A stretch of 64,000 nt of DNA from Artemia franciscana (GCF_032884065.1 NC_088863.1:66049419-66113418); one strand, 5' to 3'; shown: positions 44,494 through 55,565, counted from the stretch's first letter. The notes: generated from the letters alone by a model not told the origin. Program-made: numbers and translations.

Positions 44494-44694
44494 ACGAGAC
44501 TAAGGCCAGTAGAAAGGAAAGACTAAAACAACGCGGAAATGTCGCCTGTATCCAAACTAGGCGTCCTCAGCACAAGATAAAAAGAAAAAACACTAAACTG
44601 AAAACAAATAAAACCACCACCAATTATAATAAATACAATTGTCGCTACTGATCCACGTAGGGAAAAGAAACTATTAGAGTTACTTCAATGAGAA
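44410..44694 (-). repeat. PLE terminal repeat (pLTR), upstream copy
   Basis: About 285 bp aligning with 41670-41950. It contains the hammerhead-like motif (44528-44576) and, at 44673-44694, a 22-bp segment whose inverted copy sits at 44729-44750. The two pLTRs differ by roughly a dozen changes over 280 bp, so they have diverged since insertion. Confidence 0.85.
44528..44576 (-). ncRNA. Decayed hammerhead ribozyme-like motif in upstream pLTR
   Basis: On the minus strand the CTGAGGA core, GCC...GGC stem II and following bases match the downstream pLTR motif. However, GAAA is changed to GACA, altering a core adenine required for catalysis in hammerheads. This copy is expected to be inactive. 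Confidence 0.55.
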
Positions 44695-44716
44695 AATTAT
44701 AGTTCAAAGCAATTTA

Positions 44717-44750
44717 GTTGCTTTGATGTTCTCATTGAAGTAACTCTAAT
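44717..44750 (+). repeat. 34-bp inverted terminal segment of the PLE
   Basis: A perfect reverse complement of 41932-41965. Its first 22 bp (from the outer end) also pair with 44673-44694, giving a terminal hairpin with a 22-34-bp loop. A 34-bp inverted segment is known from Penelope of Drosophila virilis. Confidence 0.85.
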
Positions 44751-45640
44751 TGACCTGCACAAATTGACTCGATAACAGTCGTTTCCCCGATTCGACTAAC
44801 TGGGGGGCTGGAGGGAGCGGAAAAATTAAAAAAAAAGATGTATTTTTAACTTACGAATAGGTGATCGGATCTTAATGAAATTTGATGTTTAGAAGGACTC
44901 GTGTCTTAGAGCTTTTATTTTAAATCCCGACCGCATCTGGTGATATTGGGGGGAGTTGGAGAGGGAAACGGGAAATCTTGGAAAATGCTTAGAGTGGAGA
45001 GATCGGGATGAAACTTGGTGGGAAGAATAAGCACAAGTCCTAGATACGTGATTGACATAACCAGACTGAATCTGCTTTCTTTGGGGGGATTGGGGGGGGG
45101 GTGTTAATTCGGAAAAATTAGAAAAATTGATGTATTTTTGGCTTACGAGCGGGTGTCCGGATCTTAATGAATTTTCATTTTTGGAAGGAACTCATGTATA
45201 AGAGATCCTGACCAGATCTGGTGACATTGGGGGGGATTTGGAGGGGGAAACCGGAAATCTCGGAAATTGCTTAGAGTGAAGAGATCGAAATGAAACTTGG
45301 TGGGTAGAATAAGCAAATATCGAAGATTGGTTATTGACGTAACCGGACTGGATCCACTCTCTTTGGGGGAGTTAGGGGGGTCCAGTGCTTTGGGGAGTTC
45401 AGTGCTTCTGGACTTGCTAGGACGATGAAAATTGTAGGTGTGTCAGAGACCTGTACAAATTGACTTGATAAAGTCGCTTTCCCCGATTCGACCATCTGGG
45501 TGGCTGAAGGGAGAGGGAAAATTAGAAAAAATGAGGTGTTTTTAACTTACGAGTAGGTGATCGGATCTTAATGAAATTTGATATTTAGAAGGACCTTGTG
45601 TCTCAGAGCTCTTATTTCAAATCCCGACCGGCATGAAGCT
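44750..45640. repeat. Tandem-like repeat (right part of the interrupted array)
   Basis: Further units of the array at 40760-41668 begin near 44860, 45160 and 45560 (GGATCTTAATGAAATTTGAT, CTTAGAGCTTTTATTTTAAATCC, GACATTGGGG, GCTTAGAGTG(G/A)AGAGATCG). ACCTGCACAAATTGACTCG at 44752 matches ACCTGTACAAATTGACTTG in the undisturbed copy at 45450, locating the PLE insertion point. Confidence 0.8.
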
Positions 45641-48600
45641 TCTGATTTTCCTTTTAAACCAATTTATTGACTCATAAAATTTTGCTAGAGCTCGTGCCAT
45701 ATGAGCTCTTGGCTCTTCCGACCTCGGCACAAATGCCATATGAGCTCTTAGCTCTTTTTTTTATAATCTATAAAGGATGTGCGTGCAGAAGAACAGGACT
45801 GTGAAAAGCAACAAAAAAGATGCCTTGTATTGAGGATGTAGTAAAAACTAGCTAATTTACGTGACTATGTCAAGTTAACTTGCTGTTCATTACCAAATTA
45901 AGTGTTTCTGGGATAGTTCAGTTATGGGCAACTTTCTATATCGCAATGGAATTTTTATCAGTCCAGCTATAGATTCATACTACGGTAGAGAAATATAGAT
46001 ATATTTCTCTACAGTTGTCTACGCTTAGCGTTAAAACTACCGAGATTATACCTTACAAAAAATTCAGTAAACGAGACTATGTCTCGTTAGGTCGCTTCAC
46101 TCGTTGTTGTAATTAACTTCTTTATTGCATCCTCGCATCAAGGTATCTTTTCTGTTAGCTTGACTGTAAGGACGAACCCTATATCTCACTTAGTCCTTAG
46201 TTCTGCCCTAGGATGGATGGATGATAGACTGCATACAAGTAAAGTGACATCACTTATACAATTCTGAAAAAGGCCTATGCCACCAGCTACGCCTCTCACG
46301 CAGACTATCTGTTTTGGCTTTTTCTCCAATTAGCCATGGCTATCAACTTTTTCATCACAGTCCACCAACTTGATTTTAATTCAAAAATCAATGGACTCCG
46401 TCTTTCTGAGACAAAGCGTTCACTGTGCTTTGATTTCTATCACCCTAATATACCTACCGCACATGAAATATTCTCAAAACTAGCCATAAAGTATTTAATT
46501 GTTAGCCGAGAAGGGATTTTCATATCCTTTTATCTTAGAAAATAATCCGTTCTAAGCATTACTTGAATGATAATTATTTTTATGAGTAAGAATTTCCTTG
46601 ATTCTCTTTTGTTGGAACTTAGCTGTTATTTGTTTGAGACTATTTTTATTATTGTCATGCATGCGCATCTTTCAATCAACACTGGAGCCTGTCGAGTTTG
46701 TTCCTAGACCGTAAACTTGGAACATTTACTAGTGTTGGGAAGCTTCTAAGTCCTAAAGATTAAGGTTTATTTAATGTTTTGTAAGTGGATAGTTTTTATG
46801 GACGTCAATATTGTTTTGTTACCTAGACGTTTAACCTAGTTTTGACTACAATTGAAGCAAAACACATTGTTCGTGCTCAAACGAATATTTGGATCGTTGT
46901 ATTTCTGTCTAATAAATAAAGGAAAATTATAGAGTGAAAGAAAAGAGCAACATTAAAACTAAAAAAGTGAACTGGAATTATTCCGTATATGAGGGGGGGG
47001 CTATCCCCTTTTAGTCCCTCCTTCTTTACGCTAAAGTTTTATAGTTCTTTGAAAAGTGTTTTTATTCCAGTTCAACAGCCCTTGTGTTTGAGCAGTCTTT
47101 CTGAGCAGTCTTAAAGTGTCTCATTTTATTGTAGACCAAAGGAGCAAGGGTTAGAGGAGGTTCCAGTCTCTTTCATATATGTAGCAAATTCTCTTCATTT
47201 TAAGGTTTAACGTCGCTGTTTTCTTTTATTTGAAAAAAAACCTAATTTTTTGAAAAAAAACTAATTTTTTTCTTTCATTTCTGTTGGTGTTTAAAAACAA
47301 ACGTAGCCAGGGTTACTCTAATCAGGAGGAGGGTTAAGGCCCCCTCGAACTTGATATTTGAAAATAAATTTAACTATGGCGAAAGAATACATCTTGAAGA
47401 TAGCTCATTTAGTGTATTTGCTTTTCGAAATAAAGCATAATTGCCAAAAATAAACGCTATCTCCCCAATGAGGAGAACCCCCTACTGGCGTCTATGAGAG
47501 CACTGTGTAAAAAGATTTCTTCAATGAATTCGCCATGGAAACTGTTAAATGATTAACCTACAATTTGTTTTATTTCATTAAATCATTAATTGTTGGATAC
47601 TAAATCCTTTGATATTGAATCGCTCCCTAGCACCAATATCTTGGGCGTGGTCCAAAAACATTCCTGGAAATTAAGAGGGAATAGAGATTATTTTTTACTT
47701 CTCTTCCCCAAACCATCTATATCTGAAGGCTCATGAAGCGTTACGAAATTTAGGCATAGAAACCACAGCTGTTTATGCTTCCGGACATTCCCCTTCCGAA
47801 TCTATAAAGATGCACTTGCTTATGTGCAATTATGCATGTGTGTATTTTTATCAAGGCCCAAATGAATAAACTCACAGTTTTTCGATAACTTTAAATCAAT
47901 TGGCCTTCTCAATATTTTTGCTCGATGGCTTTTTGAATTTCTTTCGGCTAAAATTTCTTATTTTTGCCATAAAATCGCTGAAAACGCCACATTGGCGTGG
48001 CGCAATTTTCTTGTAACTTAAATAGATAATAAAACTTTTAATATTCTTTTTAGATGGCCTTCTCTGATTTTCTAGGACCTTCGGTTTTGTACGATCTTAC
48101 CCGAGGAAAGAAAAACAACAAAGAGATAAACATGAATCCTTGATCATCCTTCCTAAGTTCTGGTTTGAGTCCGGATAGCGCAAGTTTCTCCTTACTTACA
48201 GTTCACTGACACGAACTATTTTGATAATTAGATAAAATAGAAAATACATTGTTAATGGGTTGAAATTTTAATTGAAAGAGTGAGATATATTTACTGATAA
48301 AGCAGTAGCATTTCAATTTTTGTGATGAATTGTACATCGAATCAGCGTAAAATTTGACTCTTTTGATGTTTTAATTGTTACCTATTTTTTTATTTCTATT
48401 GGTCTGAGCCCGCTCCTTACTTTCAGTTTGTTACCACAAACTGTGATATGGCTCTACAATTTTCTCTAAAAATTTTCTTTCTTGAAAATATTTTAAGAAA
48501 TGGATTTCAACCTATTTTTAATTGACACTGTTTTATTATTGGTTAATCTTCAAAATATTTTTGAATTTTCTCATGTAAGTATCTCCTCTGTCTCCCTAAT

Positions 48601-48900
48601 TCAATAGTTGAATACCCCTTACCCCTCTCCCCCATAACACTCCTTTATTTCTTACTAGGAATTTCAGGGGGAAAATGCCTGAAACTCCCCAAAAAGGACA
48701 ACAGATTTAAAAGAAAAGAGAGCCTTTCGAAAAACCACGGTAAAAAACCTTGCAAAGGAGAAGTGTAGTCCTTCACATAGAACAACAAGAATTTTTTTTT
48801 TCTCCTTTTTTTTGCAAAAAAATATAAAACAAACAAATGAACGTGGATTGTCAGTTTAACATACATATACTGATATCTATTCCTCAAAGTCTTAATAATT
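45640..48900. other. Non-coding; short repeats only
   Basis: About 3.3 kb without a supported gene. GCCATATGAGCTCTT is repeated at 45697 and 45738. 47000-47100 shares CTTTACGCTAAAGTTT with 40420. The 69-codon ORF at 46336-46545 and the minus ORF 48645-48887 have no recognisable domain. A duplicated TTTGAAAAAAAAC(C)TAATTTTTT word lies at about 47228-47270. Confidence 0.45.
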
Positions 48901-48929
48901 TGTTTAATTATTAAAGCTAAAAAAGTGAA

Positions 48930-50985
48930 AACATTTAATACGTATTATGTTCTCAGTAAAGTGCTGGTGTTCTGGTCTTGAAAAGGCATGGGGGTTATGA
49001 GTCCTATCCATGAAATTTCTGCTCATTTGAGTTTGACTTGGTTATTTATTGTAGTTTCTGTTCGTTTTGGTTTTCATTTATTCACTGTTGGTGATTAGTG
49101 GTAGTTTTAGGATTTGAAGATTATTTGACTTTATTTCTGCTTAATTTTAGTATAATGGAGCTCTTTACTCTCCTTTGAAAAGCTTGTTTTGTGGAAGAAG
49201 TTTTTAAAATTAATTTCTGTTCGGTTTTTATTGACATTGTATTTTTCATGGAAAGAGGAAATAATATTTTATATCTTTTCGTTGTTTTTTTTTTATAAGA
49301 ATGTATAGTTTGGCTTGATATCTGTTATGCTGGAGAAAAATTTTCCATAATTTCTAAAAACATACACGCTTTTGAAAATCTCGACAAAAATCTTATTGTT
49401 TAATTTAGTTTTGTACCTCATTGAGTTGACCTGAAAAATAAAACTTAATACTATTCCCAATGTATTCCCTTTCATTTCATATACCGTATCTCAAAATATT
49501 CATTGGATGTCTTTGGAAAATAAACGGGCTAGGTAAGGGGCTGCTTGCCCTCCAATCACTTTTGACTCTTAAAAAGGACACTATTAGCTTCTTTAAAAAT
49601 TTCAATTATATCGCTATCTGTGAAAGAGTGGCGTTGCCTATGATATTGCTTATATGCCCTTTTGAAAACCTGCATGCACATAGTCTTTTCGTTTAATTGA
49701 AATTCTCCCTAAAAGTTAAACTTAATACCTTTAGCGTCATTAGTTACAGTAATCGCAGTAGTAATAGTATTAATTGTGTAAGCATAGTGTCTTCTGGCTA
49801 ATTCAAAATCCACCACAACTTACCCTGAAAAGTCTGACTTAATAATGTAAGCCGTTCTTTAGATTTTGCTTCGTCATTTTTTTGGCAACCTACATGCTTT
49901 TAGTTCGTTTTGATTCATTTCGACATCCGCCTAAATGTTCCTCGAAAGCTTCGCCTTAATATCCTTAGCTTACGTAGTAGCAATAGCTGTAGTAGCAGTA
50001 GTAGCATTAGTAGCTGTATGCACATAGCACCTTTGGTTCTCTTCAACAACCCCTTCAAAACACGCTGAAAGTTTCAACTTAATGACATAAACCGTTCCTG
50101 AAGCATTGCTGATTGACAACCAGTATGGGTGTAGTTTGTTTCGATTTAGTTCAATATAGTCTCAATATTCCCCTAAGTTTTCGCCTTGATGCACTTAGCT
50201 TTAGTAGTAGTAGTAGCAGAAGAAATAATAGTAGCAGTTGTAGTAGCAGTTGTAATAGTATGAGAAGAGCTGTAGCATTAGGGGCAAATATAGCCTTTTG
50301 GTTAGTTCAACATCCACCACAACAAGCCCTGTAAGTTTCAACACTCACCTCAACATTCTCTGAAAAACTCACTGGAACGTCTTTCGCCTTTTTTGAAAGT
50401 TAGGGTCAAACTTACCCACGTTTCTATATACTATATGTAAAGAATGACGGATTGCCTAACGTACAGCCATTGTCCTGACGGCAGCGGGAGGGCTTGACAT
50501 TCCAAAGACATAATTACTTGACTTTTCAACATTGCTGAACAAATTGGCTGCCTCAAAATTTCAATGGGATGTGTTTTGGGAAGTGATGGGCTTGAGGGGG
50601 GGTCTGTTTGACCTCCAATCACTTTTTATTCTTAAAAAGGGCACTAGAACGTCTGTTTTCCAGTCAAATAAGCCCCATCCGAATTTTATACGGTCACCCA
50701 CTCCTGAAAAATCTTTACTGGCGCATAACTGACAACCCTTGCCTCTGAGCTTGAGGAGGTTGTGACAACCCTGGAGGCATTGTTATATGTTCTTTGGACT
50801 ATTTTGAGTCAAATGGCTATCTCACAATTTCGATCAGATAGATCTGGGAAAAGAGAGCGGTGGGGGGAGGGGCCAAATGCCTTTAAGATCACTTTTATCC
50901 CTCGAAAAGGAAGTATAATCTTCAATTTCCAATTAAATGTGCCTCTTCTAAAGTTTATGCGCCCACCCCTTCCATAAAATCCATA
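48930..50985 (+). repeat. TAG-rich interspersed repeat family, long copy
   Basis: Forward orientation. The 5' section (CTCAGTAAAGTGCTGGTGTTCTGGTCTTG, then TTCTGTTCG(T/G)TTT...TTTATTTCTGCTTAATTT) matches 56590-56980. Next come units with GGGCTGCTTGCCCTCCAATCACTTTTGACTCTTAAAAAGG (about 49540; related at 50600 and 50870). TAGTAG/CAGTAG cores follow near 49745, 49985 and 50200, each preceded by GTTT(C/A)(A/G)(A/C)CTTAAT-type sequence. It matches the minus-strand array at 13.2-14.7 kb. Confidence 0.7.
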
Positions 50986-51059
50986 TATACCACCGGGCTC
51001 TGAATATTTTCAACAAAATGTCTATCGCAAAATTTTTATAAATCGCTATTTGCTTACGC

Positions 51060-52795
51060 AGCGCTAAGTGAAGCTGTCCACGTGATCAATCTTCTCGTTA
51101 TCCAACATTACCTATTTACCTTCACCTATTCCAAGTCTTAGCGACTAAGTCTTATTTATATTATTTTTCAAACCTGTTCTTGCGCCCTGAACCCTCAAAA
51201 CCTCCCAAAATTCATTCGTGTTGCTTGTATTTTCTTCTAGGATGCCCAAGTTATCAGCAAAATCTTTGTATGTGAGATTAACTTCCCCATTTGATTCTCT
51301 GCTCTCTCATAGCCTTTGCTGTCGTCCTAAAGACAAAGCCCATCAAAATGATCCTCATAAATGAACGCAACCCTGTTTGACACTAGCCTATTTTTCCCGC
51401 AGCAAGGTTATTCTCGCACATATCATTAATCACTTTAATGTACTTATCTGGCATACCATACAATGATAGAACCTTCGCTAAAGCTCTTCTTTCGACTGAA
51501 TCAAACGCGTCTTCATATTCTATACAATTAAAGACTGAATGGTCTGATGAATCTGGCACTTCTCAATTATCATTTTAAGAAAGAAAATTTGGTCCAAGCA
51601 TCCTCTCCCCTTCCTAAAACCACACTGTTCCTCGCTTAAGCTTTATCTACAGCATCTTTAAGTCTAAGAAATATCATCAAACTAAGTAATTGACTTACGA
51701 CAGAATCCAAGCTAACGGCTATAATTACCGCAATCACTTTCATCACCTTTCTTATAGAGTGGTTAACTGATTAAAGTTTTCTTAAAATTGCTAAGTACAT
51801 CCCCTTTTGTAAAAATCATCATCATAATCTTCTGTAATTTATCTCTAGCTTAACAACCACGATATTTAAAAAGCTCATTTACCATACTATCAGCAACTGA
51901 AGCCACATTTTTTAAGCCTTTTAATCTTGTCACTAATTCATTCTCACAAAATAAATGTTCCTTGACTTCCAAGGTATTACACACTTTTCATTCTTTTTTA
52001 TTTTTTACTGTTATTTGCACGGCTTAGCTCATTCTAAAACTATTCTGTCTATCTCTTTTAACTTTTTCCTTATTGCTGATCGTGGCCCCGTTTCTGTTTT
52101 TAAAGTGGGACACGTCCAGATTAGCCGTCCCCTCTCAATTTTCTAACAAGCCAGCACAGTGTTTAAATATTATGCCGTCTGGTAACATCTTCCAGATCTT
52201 AAACAATTTTACCCATGGTCTCTATTTCACACCTCCTTAGTTAATATTTTAGTGCTTTCTCCAATGTCCTTATATTTTTCTTATTTTCATATTATCTATC
52301 ACTTAAAAGTTTCTTGTATATGCTGCTTCTTCTCTGTACTAAACCTAAATCATTTTCACTAATATTCCTAGCTGCGTTTCCAACTTTATTCTCTAAGACA
52401 TCATTTGCGATTTCACAAGTTTTTTTCTAAAATAATTCCATCCATATCCTTCTTTTTCAAATTTTAGACTCTCCAGTTCAGCATTCAACTGTTCCTAGAA
52501 AGTTTCTCTCAAATTCTCATCCTGGAGTGTACCAACGTCGAAACTTCCCGGAAGGTAGTTATCCTTCCTAAATTTCAGCTTTAAATTAATCACACACCGT
52601 TGTATCTTGTATCGATCCTGCCAGTCTTCTATTTACAATAACATAATCGATAAGGTTAGCTGTCTTAGCATCATGGGAATACCATGTTGGCTTATGGGCC
52701 GTTTTTTGTCCAAATACTGTATCGGTTGTAACCAGATCTTTATATCTGACAAATTGCCGTAATCTATGACCGTTACTATTTTCTTCCTAAGCTCC
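51060..52795 (-). mobile_element. RTE-like LINE relic: endonuclease C-terminus, linker and RT
   Basis: Minus-strand copy of the RTE-like family. Near 52790-52590: NGHRLRQFVRYKDLVTTDTVFGQKTAHKPTWYSHDAKTANLIDYVIVNRRLAGSIQDT, the endonuclease C-terminus. 52590-52400: the linker that aligns with 15.8-15.9 kb (CCTGGAGTGT(A)CCAAC; GAAAGTTTCTCTCAAATTCT on the plus strand). 51900-51060: decayed RT, with KQGC, then FIMRIILMGFVFRTTAKAMREQRIKW. Stops and frameshifts are frequent. It ends near 51060 without an obvious tail. Confidence 0.7.
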
Positions 52796-52799
52796 CTTG

Positions 52800-53340
52800 A
52801 TGTAGTTTACTAGTATAGTTGCAATAACGGTAGTAGAAGACGTAGTAGTAGTAGTCGCAATTACTTGCAGTCACTGTAGCAAGTTGTCGCAATTGCAGAC
52901 GCAAGTAGTTGCAGACGTACTCACAAGGAAACACAGCTGCGAATTGTCGCAGCCACAAAAAGTTTCCGTCACAGTTAGCTGCATTTGCAAGTAGTCGCAG
53001 TTGCAAATAGGTACCTTCCCAGTCTAAATTAGTCGCAGTTGCAAATAGTCATCGTCGCAGTCGCAGATGAAAATAGTCGCAAGTAGTTGCAGTCACAGTA
53101 ATAGTAGTGGCTTTGAAAGCTTCAAGTTAATAATCTTAGCTCTTCCTTGTATACTGTAGATACACTCGTTTGATAACATAGATGCATGTAGTGTCTTTTG
53201 AATCAGTTCAACTTCCCCAGCAACATTCCCTGGTTTTACTTTATTACCCCTAGACTTTTCAGGCAAATCCAGGATCGAACTTTCTCCTCTTTCCCAACAA
53301 TAAATCCTATATTTTAACAATTGGGGAATTGCGTAATTTC
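52800..53340 (+). repeat. Degenerate AGTCGCAGTTGCA minisatellite and flanking TAG family
   Basis: Between 52830 and 53110 a word like AGTAGTCGCAGTTGCAA recurs many times with variation. It is followed by the family's GCTTCAAGTTAATAATCTTAGC segment. The same minisatellite type sits at 57460-57670, and inverted at 61250-61470. Confidence 0.7.
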
Positions 53341-53344
53341 CAAC

Positions 53345-54140
53345 CCTTGTTCCGGGTAATATGAGGGTCTTTTAATCCAACGAGGCATAGTTACTAGACC
53401 TTTTGACTATTTTGAACCAAATGGCTGTCTTAAAATGTTGTGAAGAAGGCTATCTAAAACGGGTTAGGGGGCTGGTTGCCCTTAACTGCTTTCAATAGTC
53501 CCTCGACATACCCTAAAATTTTTAAGTTAATGTTCTCAGTCCTTTCTGAAATGTTTACGTGTTAGAATCTGACGGAAGAAGAGACGGGAATTCGTCTTTC
53601 AGAAGTAGTTACGAGAAGAGCAAACTTGATCATTTATAGTATTTCACTGGTGAATGAAGGACCTTCATTAGCGGTCAATAGTAGTCAAGATATGATTAAG
53701 GTCGGATTTCCAGCTACGGATCCACAATTTGAAAAATTTCTTAGGCTTTTCCATTTCGAAGGTTACTGCCTAGTGATTTTGTGATTTGCCTAGGCTAGGT
53801 ATTATGTTCTTCTTAACTGTTCAAATAGCCCCGGTGTAGGCGTAACATCACGCCAGAGGCAACACTGTAGTGTTGTCTGAAGTAAGGAGAAATAATTACA
53901 AGTATAATCTGTAGTACCTTCATCTAGTTTTATTAAAGCCTCTAAAATATTCTTGGAACCATGGTGCACGTTAGTCCAGCCGGAAGATGTTTCTTGAGCA
54001 GGGAATTGTGCGTCAAAGTATGTTATTAGGCCATAATTTTTATGCCTTCTTGAAAATGTGAATTGAGACCCCCTACTCCCCTCCAACTAACTACCACCTA
54101 TATCTAACTAACTATTTAGGTACTATATAGTATTTACTTT
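53345..54140. other. Upstream region of the LRR gene
   Basis: No gene is called. 53440-53500 is a diverged copy of the GGCTGGTTGCCCT repeat. A minus-strand ORF (54086-53802, 94 codons: FSRRHKNYGLITYFDAQFPAQETSSGWTNVHHGSKNILEALIKLDEG) has a balanced composition but belongs to no family I know. It may be a repeat-derived reading frame. A promoter for the LRR gene could lie here or further upstream; no clear TATA/initiator pair stands out. Confidence 0.35.
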
Positions 54141-54161
54141 CAGGTTTTGTACTCGTATATA

Positions 54162-54344
54162 ATGGTTTCCCCCCCAGTGTGCTGGACCCAGATGCTAATT
54201 TGGTTTATAGTACTAGATGCAACAGGGTCTACAGTGGGTGCAGTGTGTCCTGGTGCCTGTTATTGCGATGATATCAGATTGGAGGTTTTTTGTGACAATG
54301 CAGGGCTAGATGTCATTCCTATCACCCTTAACCCTTATGTTCAG
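54162..54344 (+). CDS. LRR protein gene, exon with signal peptide and LRRNT domain
   Basis: Coding exon of an extracellular or membrane leucine-rich-repeat protein. From the ATG at 54162: MVSPPVCWTQMLIWFIVLDATGSTVGA is a plausible signal peptide. CPGACYCDDIRLEVFCDNAGLDVIPITLNPYVQ is an LRR N-terminal cap (C-x3-C-x-C-x9-C) running into the first repeat. The exon ends in phase 0 at a consensus donor (CAG|GTAAGC, 54344/54345). A TTTACTTTCAG acceptor lies just upstream (54133-54143), so a 5' UTR exon is likely. The next exon is at 55746. The cap followed by I-x-x-L-x-P-x-(V/I) resembles insect cell-surface LRR proteins of the capricious/tartan kind, but too little is present to name it. Confidence 0.8.
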
Positions 54345-54920
54345 GTAAGCGGGCCTTTATTGAAAACATAAAAACAAGTTTGTTTTCAAATTGTTCTTTT
54401 TTGATTATGAAAAATTTGAGACTATTTATAAATAAAATTAAATAATAATTTTGGGTCATTTAGTCAAACTGATTTAGCCCTGAGGATGAATGGTATCGAA
54501 AAGATAAAAAAAAGAAAAGAACTGGGTCAAAGGTTTGTTTGAATACAAAAAAAAAAAAATACAGTGACTAGTACGCTCGATAGAAACGAATGTGAAACCC
54601 GTTACTAACTATTAAATCGTAAAATTAAGTTGAAAGCGAATTATAGCGAACACCCCGCTGGAAAAAAAGCAACGAAAAGCATTATTCACAACTTATCTTT
54701 TTTCCTTTTTTCTCAGTGATTTGTTTCCTGTGACACCCCCGAGGACAACCGTTACTTTTTATGGGAGGTAGTGAATCATTATTTTTATGTTATTTGTGCG
54801 TTCTATTAAAAATCCTCCCTTCCTAAAAAAAAATTATTTAATTCACTGATTTATTGTCTAAGAGTGAAATACCCAGAAAACATACAATGGTAAAAAATTA
54901 CCAAGCAACGCACAAGAGCA

Positions 54921-55327
54921 ATTTATAATTTTATCCTGCTCTTTAAAAGAACTTGCAACCATCCATTCTGCAGCCAACATTTAAAGCTCAGGATGTGTTG
55001 TTTTGACTCAATTACTTTAAATTGGATTACTTTAATCCAATTTATCAATTTAATCAATTTATCCAATTTAATCAATTTATAATTTTATCCTGCTCTTTGA
55101 AAGAACTTGCAACCATCCATTCTGCTGCCAACATTTAAAGCTCAGGATGTGTTGTTTTGACTCAATTACTTTAAATTGGATTACTTTAATCCAATTTATC
55201 AATTTAATCAATTTATCCAATTTAATCAATTTATAATTTTATCCTGCTCTTTGAAAGAACTTGCAACCATCCATTCTGCGGCCAACATTTAAAGCTCAGG
55301 ATGTGTTGTTTTGACTCAATTACTTTA
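54921..55327 (+). repeat. 154-bp tandem repeat, about 2.6 copies
   Basis: ATTTATAATTTTATCCTGCT starts at 54921, 55075 and 55229, giving an exact 154-bp period twice. Each unit has GAACTTGCAACCATCCATTC, GCTCAGGATGTGTTGTTTTG and a palindromic TAAATTGGATTACTTTAATCCAATTTA-like segment (listed here as words only). Copies differ at a few bases (CTTTAAAAG/CTTTGAAAG; CTGCAGCC/CTGCTGCC/CTGCGGCC). Confidence 0.95.
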
Positions 55328-55473
55328 CCTGAAGTAAAATATTAGTGAATTTCAATTGATTTACACAAGGGGTAGGTTTCCTAGTTTTTATTTTTTTGTG
55401 AGAATTTAAACATACCCCACAAGACATAGTGTTATTCAATTGTTATCATTCTTTTATTTTTGGGCACCGTCAA

Positions 55474-55565
55474 GTGCCGTTTTACCGAGTGGTTAGCATG
55501 CTAGACTTGAAATCCTTTGTTCGTGTGGACAAGGTTTCGTGTCCTGTTGTAGCTTTTGTCCTTTT
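55474..55565 (+). mobile_element. tRNA-Ser-like sequence (SINE head or tRNA pseudogene)
   Basis: TTACCGAGTGGTTAGCATGC resembles the D-arm/A box of tRNA-Ser (GGCCGAGTGGTTAA). CTAGACTTGAAATCC is an anticodon arm with TGA as anticodon. A variable-arm-like stretch follows, then AAGGTTTCGTGTCCTG, a B-box/T-arm. The acceptor stem does not pair well and the T-loop is altered, so it is not a working tRNA. It is followed by TTTTGTCCTTTTTT. It probably heads a SINE. Confidence 0.6.

Larger units (their letters stand above)
41670..44750 (-). mobile_element. Penelope-like element with terminal pLTRs
   Basis: A 3.1-kb retroelement on the minus strand. Near-identical direct repeats (41670-41965 and 44410-44694) share AATGAAAGTTCTTAAGCCG at one end and TTAGAGTTACTTCAATGAGA at the other. 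A 34-bp segment of that end (41932-41965) is present inverted at 44717-44750, as in classical Penelope elements. Between them the minus strand encodes an N-terminal region (44493-44149), an RT (43693-43115 with FMDD at about 43060) and a GIY-YIG endonuclease (42460-42089). pLTR plus internal RT/GIY-YIG order is diagnostic of PLEs. Several frame breaks indicate inactivity. Both pLTRs carry a hammerhead-like motif. The flanks show insertion into a tandem repeat, with a few target bases lost. Confidence 0.88.

Noticed and set aside
54475-54525. Third hammerhead-like motif (CCTGAGGATGAATGG...CGAAAAGAT)
   Set aside because: The core words are present but stem II has only about two pairs and no UH cleavage site with a closing stem I follows.
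54921-55327. Regularly spaced repeat as a CRISPR array
   Set aside because: The whole 154-bp unit is repeated with no unique spacers, and the sequence is an intron of a eukaryotic gene.
55474-55553. Functional tRNA-Ser gene
   Set aside because: The acceptor stem does not pair and the T-loop departs from GTTCGAATC; better explained as a SINE head or pseudogene.
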